Source of the DNA: Pseudomonas delhiensis
Lineage (GTDB): Bacteria > Pseudomonadota > Gammaproteobacteria > Pseudomonadales > Pseudomonadaceae
Assembly: GCF_900187975.1 (NCBI RefSeq)
Contig: NZ_FZPC01000002.1
Coordinates: 62,001-126,000 of the forward strand
Length of the DNA stretch: 64,000 nucleotides
Direction of reading: 5' to 3'
Within the stretch, counting starts at the first letter, position 1. Every line of letters starts with the position of its first letter. The position numbers and the translations under genes were made by a program. Below are positions 57,345 through 64,000 of this stretch, one piece after another. A model generated the notes under the pieces. The model did no database searches and had not been told where the DNA came from. It worked only from the letters and a program-made list of their open reading frames with translations.

Positions 57345-58985
57345 TTACAGCAGCAGGGTGCGGATGTCGCCGAGCAGCTCGCCCAGGCGCTTGGTGAAGC
57401 GCGCGGCGGCGGCGCCGTTGATCACCCGGTGGTCGTAGGACAGCGACAGCGGCAGCATCAGGCGCGGCTGGAAGGCCTTGCCGTCCCAGACCGGCTGCAT
57501 GGTCGCCTTGCTCACACCCAGGATCGCCACTTCCGGCGCGTTGACGATCGGCGTGAAGCCGGTGCCGCCGATGTGGCCGAGGCTGGAGATGGTGAAGCAG
57601 GCGCCCTGCATGGCGTCGGCCGAGAGCTTCTTGGTGCGCGCCTTCTCCGCCAGTTCCGCGGCCTCGGCGGCCAGCTGCAGCAGGCTCTTGCGGTCGACGT
57701 CGCGGATCACCGGCACCAGCAGGCCGTCCGGGGTATCCACGGCGAAGCCGATGTGCACGTACTTCTTGCGGATCAGCGCCTTGCCGCTGGGGGCCAGGGA
57801 GCTGTTGAAGTCCGGCAGTTCCCTGAGCAGGTGGGCGCAGGCCTTGAGCAGGATCGGCAGCACGGTCAGCTTGACGCCGGCCTTCTCGGCGGCGGCCTTC
57901 TGCGCGATGCGGAAGGCTTCCATGTCGGTGATGTCCGACTGGTCGAACTGGGTCACGTGGGGCACGTTCAGCCAGCTGCGGTGCAGGTTGGCGGCGCCGA
58001 CCTGCATCAGGCGGGTCATGGCCACTTCTTCGACTTCGCCGAACTTGCTGAAGTCGACTTCCGGGATCGGCGGGATGCCCGCGCCACCGCTGGCGCCGCC
58101 GGCCGGGGCCGACTTGGCGCGCTGCAGCTGTTCCTTGACGAACAGTTGCACGTCTTCCTTGAGGATGCGGCCTTTCGGACCGGTGGCCTTCACCTCGGCC
58201 AGCTCGACGCCGAACTCGCGGGCCAGCATGCGCACGGCCGGGCCGGCGTGGACCTTGGCGCCGTCGCGGCTGGGCGCGCCCACCGGGGCCGGGGCTTCGG
58301 CCCTGGCGGCGGCAGGGGCCGGCGCTGCGGCAGCCGGAGCGGCCGGTGCAGCAGCCGGGGCCGGCGCGGCAGCCGGTTGCTCGGCGGCGGCCGGGGCGGC
58401 GCCCGCGACCTTGAGCTTGAGGATCAGGTCGCCGGTGCCGACTTCGTCACCGACCTTGATCGACACGCTTTCCACCACGCCGGCGGCCGGCGAGGGGATT
58501 TCCATGCTGGCCTTGTCGGATTCCAGGGTGATCAGCGACTGGTCGGCCTCGACCGTGTCGCCGGCTTTCACCATGACTTCGATGACGTTGGCCTTGCCCG
58601 CCGAGCCGATGTCCGGGACGGCGATGTCCTGGACGCTGGCAGCCGCCGCCGGGGCTGCGGCAGGGGCGGGTGCGGCGGCCGGAGCCGGGGCCTCGGCCTT
58701 GGGGGCTTCGGCGGCCGGGGCGGGCGCCGCGGCCGGAGCCTCGGCTGCGCCGCCCTCGACTTCCAGCTCGAGGATCTCGTCGCCTTCCTTCAGGGTGTCG
58801 CCCACCTTGACCTTCAGGCTTTTCACCACGCCGGCCTTGGGCGAGGGGATTTCCATGCTGGCCTTGTCGGATTCCAGGGTCAGCAGGCTCTGGTCGGCCT
58901 CGACCTTGTCGCCGACCTTGACCAGCAGTTCGATGACTTCACCCTGACCGTTGCCGATGTCGGGTACGCGGATCAGCTCACTCAC
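57345..58985 (-). CDS. aceF: Pyruvate dehydrogenase E2, dihydrolipoamide acetyltransferase
   Basis: A 546-aa E2 core subunit. Two lipoyl domains: residues 1-76 with lipoyl lysine K41, and about 120-192 with K158, both in ESDKASMEIPSP. They are joined by Ala/Pro-rich swinging arms. A peripheral-subunit-binding domain (about 250-285, VRMLAREFGVELAEV) comes next, then the catalytic domain (about 315-546) with DHRVINGA near 518-525 (His519). It transfers acetyl groups from lipoamide to CoA. It starts 11 bp after the aceE stop, in one operon. The two lipoyl domains share a 40-base identical DNA stretch. Confidence 0.97.
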   Translation of the reverse strand: MSELIRVPDIGNGQGEVIELLVKVGDKVEADQSLLTLESDKASMEIPSPKAGVVKSLKVKVGDTLKEGDEILELEVEGGAAEAPAAAPAPAAEAPKAEAPAPAAAPAPAAAPAAAASVQDIAVPDIGSAGKANVIEVMVKAGDTVEADQSLITLESDKASMEIPSPAAGVVESVSIKVGDEVGTGDLILKLKVAGAAPAAAEQPAAAPAPAAAPAAPAAAAPAPAAARAEAPAPVGAPSRDGAKVHAGPAVRMLAREFGVELAEVKATGPKGRILKEDVQLFVKEQLQRAKSAPAGGASGGAGIPPIPEVDFSKFGEVEEVAMTRLMQVGAANLHRSWLNVPHVTQFDQSDITDMEAFRIAQKAAAEKAGVKLTVLPILLKACAHLLRELPDFNSSLAPSGKALIRKKYVHIGFAVDTPDGLLVPVIRDVDRKSLLQLAAEAAELAEKARTKKLSADAMQGACFTISSLGHIGGTGFTPIVNAPEVAILGVSKATMQPVWDGKAFQPRLMLPLSLSYDHRVINGAAAARFTKRLGELLGDIRTLLL

Positions 58986-58996
58986 AATGCGTCTCC

Positions 58997-61645
<2,649 letters not shown>

Positions 61646-61768
61646 GGCTTGCTCCAGGGCGGAAAGGCTTCCAGAATCGAAAGCCAGTAGATCGTTGCCG
61701 ATAGCCGCGCCGGCCTCGTGGGCGACGCCGCGAATTCTTGGAAGTGCACCGGGGGGGGTTCCGGCGGG

Positions 61769-61785
61769 TTGTAGTTTTACTACAA
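61769..61785. promoter_or_regulatory. Palindromic operator candidate 1 in the aceE/glnE gap
   Basis: TTGTAGTTTTACTACAA, a perfect 7+3+7 palindrome, 124 bp upstream of aceE and 104 bp upstream of glnE. Confidence 0.7.
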
Positions 61786-61822
61786 AACGCGATTGGATAC
61801 AGCCCTTGGGCGAAAAAAGTTA

Positions 61823-61836
61823 GTAGTAAAACTACA
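61823..61836. promoter_or_regulatory. Palindromic operator candidate 2 in the aceE/glnE gap
   Basis: GTAGTAAAACTACA contains the 5+3+5 palindrome GTAGT-AAA-ACTAC and is the exact reverse complement of 14 bases of site 1 (61770-61783). Palindrome centres are 52 bp apart, about five helical turns, so two dimers would lie on the same face of the DNA. Confidence 0.7.
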
Positions 61837-61888
61837 GGCGCCCGAATGGCGGGGCTTCCGCGGGGTTGCCGTTCATCAGGATCGATGC

Positions 61889-64000
61889 ATGACTCTGCCG
61901 TCCCGGGCCGCCTTGCCGGCCACCTTGAAGCCCCTCGCCGAGCGCGCGGGGCAGACCTTCAGTACCGCCGTGGCCGATCTTCCCGCCGAAAGCGCCGCCC
62001 TTCATGAGCAGTGGTCCGCCGAGCGCCACGCCGACTTCGCCCAGGTCTGCGCCGCCAGCGACTTCGTCGCCGAGCAGGCGGCGCGCGATGCCGCGGGTTT
62101 CCTCGAGCTGGTGGCCAGCGGCCGGCTGGACCGGCCGTTGGAGCGCGGCGAGATGCGCGCGCAACTGGAGGCGCTGCTGGCCGACTGCGCCGACGAGGAC
62201 GAGCTGGGCCGCCGCCTGCGCCGCTTCCGCCGGCGCCAGCAGGTGCGCATCGTCTGGCGCGATCTGACCCGCGGCAGCGACCTGACCGGCACCTGCCGCG
62301 ACCTTTCCGACCTCGCCGACACCTGCATCGACCTGGCCTACCGCTGGCTCTATGAAAGGCACTGCCAGCAGTTCGGCACGCCCATCGGCCACCGCTCCGG
62401 CCTGCCGCAGCAGCTGGTGGTGCTGGGCATGGGCAAGCTCGGCGCCGGCGAGCTGAACCTGTCCTCGGACATCGACCTGATCTTCGGCTACCCCGAGGGC
62501 GGCGAGACCCAGGGCGCCCGCCGCGCCCTGGACAACCAGGAGTTCTTCACCCGCCTGGGGCAGAAGCTGATCAAGGCGCTGGACGCCATCACCGTCGAAG
62601 GCTTCGTCTTCCGCGTCGACATGCGCCTGCGCCCCTACGGCTCCAGCGGCCCGCTGGTGCACAGCTTCGCCGCGCTGGAGCAGTACTACCAGGACCAGGG
62701 CCGCGACTGGGAACGCTACGCGATGATCAAGGCGCGGGTGGTCGGCGGCGACCAGGACGCCGGCCAGCGCCTGCTGGAGCTGCTGCGGCCGTTCGTCTAC
62801 CGGCGCTACCTGGACTTCTCGGCCATCGAGGCGCTGCGCAACATGAAGCAGCTGATCCAGCAGGAGGTGCGGCGCAAGGGCATGAGCGAGAACATCAAGC
62901 TCGGCGCCGGCGGCATCCGCGAGGTGGAATTCATCGCCCAGGCCTTCCAGCTGATCCACGGCGGCCGCGACCTGAGCCTGCAGCAGCGGCCGCTGCTGCG
63001 GGTGCTGGCGACCCTGGAGGGGCAGGGCTACCTGCCGCCGCAGGTGGTCGCCGAGCTGCGCGAGGGCTACCAGTTCCTGCGCTACGCCGAGCACGCCCTG
63101 CAGGCCATCGACGACCGGCAGACGCAGATGCTGCCGGAGGACGAGCTGTCGCGCATCCGCGTGGCCTTCATCATGGGCTTCGCCAACTGGTCGGCGTTCC
63201 ACGAGGCGATCAACCACTGGCGCGAGCGCGTCGACTGGCACTTCCGCCAGGTGATCGCCGACCCCGACGAGGACGAGAGCGGCGAGAACGAGGGCGCCAC
63301 GCCCGGCGCCGAGTGGCTGCCGCTGTGGGAAGAGCAGATGGACGAGGAGTCCGCCTGCCGGCAGCTGGCCGAGGCCGGCTTCGCCGAGCCGGCGGCGGCC
63401 TTCAAGCGGCTCATCGACCTGCGCCACGGCAACCAGGTGCGCGCCATGCAGCGCCTGGGCCGCGAGCGCCTGGACGCCTTCGTGCCGCGCCTTTTGAACA
63501 TGCTCGCCGAGCACGAGAAGCCGGACCTGACCCTGGAGCGCGTGCTGCCCCTGGTGGAGGCGGTGGCGCGGCGCTCGGCCTACCTGGTGCTGCTCACCGA
63601 GAACCCCGGCGCCCTGGAGCGGCTGCTGACGCTGTGCGCGGCCAGCCCGATGGTGGCCGAGCAGATCGCCAGGTTCCCCATCCTGCTCGACGAGCTGCTC
63701 AACGAGGGCCGCCTGCTGCGCCCGCCGCTGGCGCCGGAGCTGGCCGCCGAGCTGCGCGAGCGGCTGATGCGCATCCCCGAGGACGACCTCGAACAGCAGA
63801 TGGAGACCCTCCGTCACTTCAAGCTGGCCCATGGCCTGCGCGTGGTGGCCTCGGAAATCGCCGGCACCCTGCCGCTGATGAAGGTCAGCGACTACCTGAC
63901 CTGGCTCGCCGAGGCCATCCTCGAACAGGTCCTGGCCCTGGCCTGGCACCAGTTGGTGCAGCGCCACGGCCGGCCGCTGCGGGCCGACGGCACGCCCTGC
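61889..64000 (+). CDS. glnE: Glutamine synthetase adenylyltransferase/adenylyl-removing enzyme (partial, 3' end outside window)
   Basis: The first 704 codons of GlnE; the gene leaves the window on the right. ATG at 61889 starts MTLPSRAALPATLKPLAERA. The N-terminal adenylyl-removing nucleotidyltransferase domain has GMGKLGAGELNLSSDIDL at 180-197, with the metal-binding pair D194/D196. The linker domain follows, and the C-terminal transferase domain begins near the right edge (QRHGRPLRADGTPC). GlnE adds AMP to or removes it from glutamine synthetase under control of PII, so it works with GltBD in nitrogen assimilation. It is divergent from aceE. Confidence 0.93.
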   Translation, partial: MTLPSRAALPATLKPLAERAGQTFSTAVADLPAESAALHEQWSAERHADFAQVCAASDFVAEQAARDAAGFLELVASGRLDRPLERGEMRAQLEALLADCADEDELGRRLRRFRRRQQVRIVWRDLTRGSDLTGTCRDLSDLADTCIDLAYRWLYERHCQQFGTPIGHRSGLPQQLVVLGMGKLGAGELNLSSDIDLIFGYPEGGETQGARRALDNQEFFTRLGQKLIKALDAITVEGFVFRVDMRLRPYGSSGPLVHSFAALEQYYQDQGRDWERYAMIKARVVGGDQDAGQRLLELLRPFVYRRYLDFSAIEALRNMKQLIQQEVRRKGMSENIKLGAGGIREVEFIAQAFQLIHGGRDLSLQQRPLLRVLATLEGQGYLPPQVVAELREGYQFLRYAEHALQAIDDRQTQMLPEDELSRIRVAFIMGFANWSAFHEAINHWRERVDWHFRQVIADPDEDESGENEGATPGAEWLPLWEEQMDEESACRQLAEAGFAEPAAAFKRLIDLRHGNQVRAMQRLGRERLDAFVPRLLNMLAEHEKPDLTLERVLPLVEAVARRSAYLVLLTENPGALERLLTLCAASPMVAEQIARFPILLDELLNEGRLLRPPLAPELAAELRERLMRIPEDDLEQQMETLRHFKLAHGLRVVASEIAGTLPLMKVSDYLTWLAEAILEQVLALAWHQLVQRHGRPLRADGTPC

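Noticed and set aside
61832-63967. A 711-codon minus-strand frame opposite the right edge.
   Set aside because: The plus strand encodes GlnE with its catalytic motif. GlnE shows no stop before the window edge, so it is easy to overlook in favour of the shadow.

Overview
The window is ordinary core chromosome of a high-GC gammaproteobacterium, almost certainly a Pseudomonas of the P. aeruginosa group. The evidence is strong GC bias at third codon positions, pseudomonad-type proteins throughout, and gene order that follows P. aeruginosa PAO1 closely (recalled from memory, not searched). Two PAO1 neighbourhoods lie side by side: metK-sahR / tktA-epd-pgk-fba (PA0546-PA0556 region) on the left, and ponA-pilMNOPQ-aroKB-damX-like-gltBD-hemE to aceFE-glnE (PA5045-PA5014 region) on the right. 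They meet at a repeat-filled gap at 15652-16598. No tRNA, rRNA, phage, insertion sequence, CRISPR array or defence locus was seen, and no clear new multi-gene system was found.

Layout. 1-5.3 kb: a truncated DUF1090 gene, a PHB-depolymerase-type esterase, a phosphoesterase, a ferric-reductase-like flavocytochrome and the secreted-looking NAD+ ligase LigB. 5.3-7.6 kb: the sahR-metK operon with a perfect palindromic operator. 7.9-13.8 kb: central carbon genes tktA, epd, pgk, a small MliC-like lipoprotein, and fba. 13.8-15.7 kb: a lipoprotein, a methyltransferase and a YgjP-type metallopeptidase. 15.8-16.5 kb: a tandem array with an exact 169-bp period built from TAGGAGCG palindromes. 16.6-27.6 kb: ponA divergent from the type IV pilus operon pilMNOPQ, then aroK, aroB and a SPOR/AAA protein. 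27.7-35.2 kb: gltB, gltD, hemE. 35.2-41.5 kb: an amino-acid permease, an MFS pump divergent from a LysR regulator, an orphan ParA, a tandem UspA protein and a hotdog thioesterase. 41.5-52.5 kb, nearly all minus strand: trxC, metY, selO, an MscK-like channel, nhaP2, an acyl-CoA dehydrogenase. 52.5-64 kb: rlmJ, msrA, dipA, aceF, aceE, and glnE running off the right edge.

The metabolic genes link up as transketolase/E4P dehydrogenase/PGK/aldolase (lower glycolysis, gluconeogenesis and PLP precursor supply), AroK/AroB (shikimate), GltBD and GlnE (nitrogen assimilation), AceEF (pyruvate to acetyl-CoA), and MetK/SahR/MetY (methionine-SAM cycle). The pil genes encode the inner-membrane alignment complex and outer-membrane secretin of type IV pili.

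The most interesting material is non-coding. It includes three families of intergenic repeats: 169-bp tandem REP units, GGCGGATAAC hairpins, and heptamer-repeat inverted elements, one of which runs into the 3' end of rlmJ. There are also three palindromic operator candidates (sahR-metK, gltB, aceE/glnE). All homology statements are from reading the protein sequences; no database was queried.
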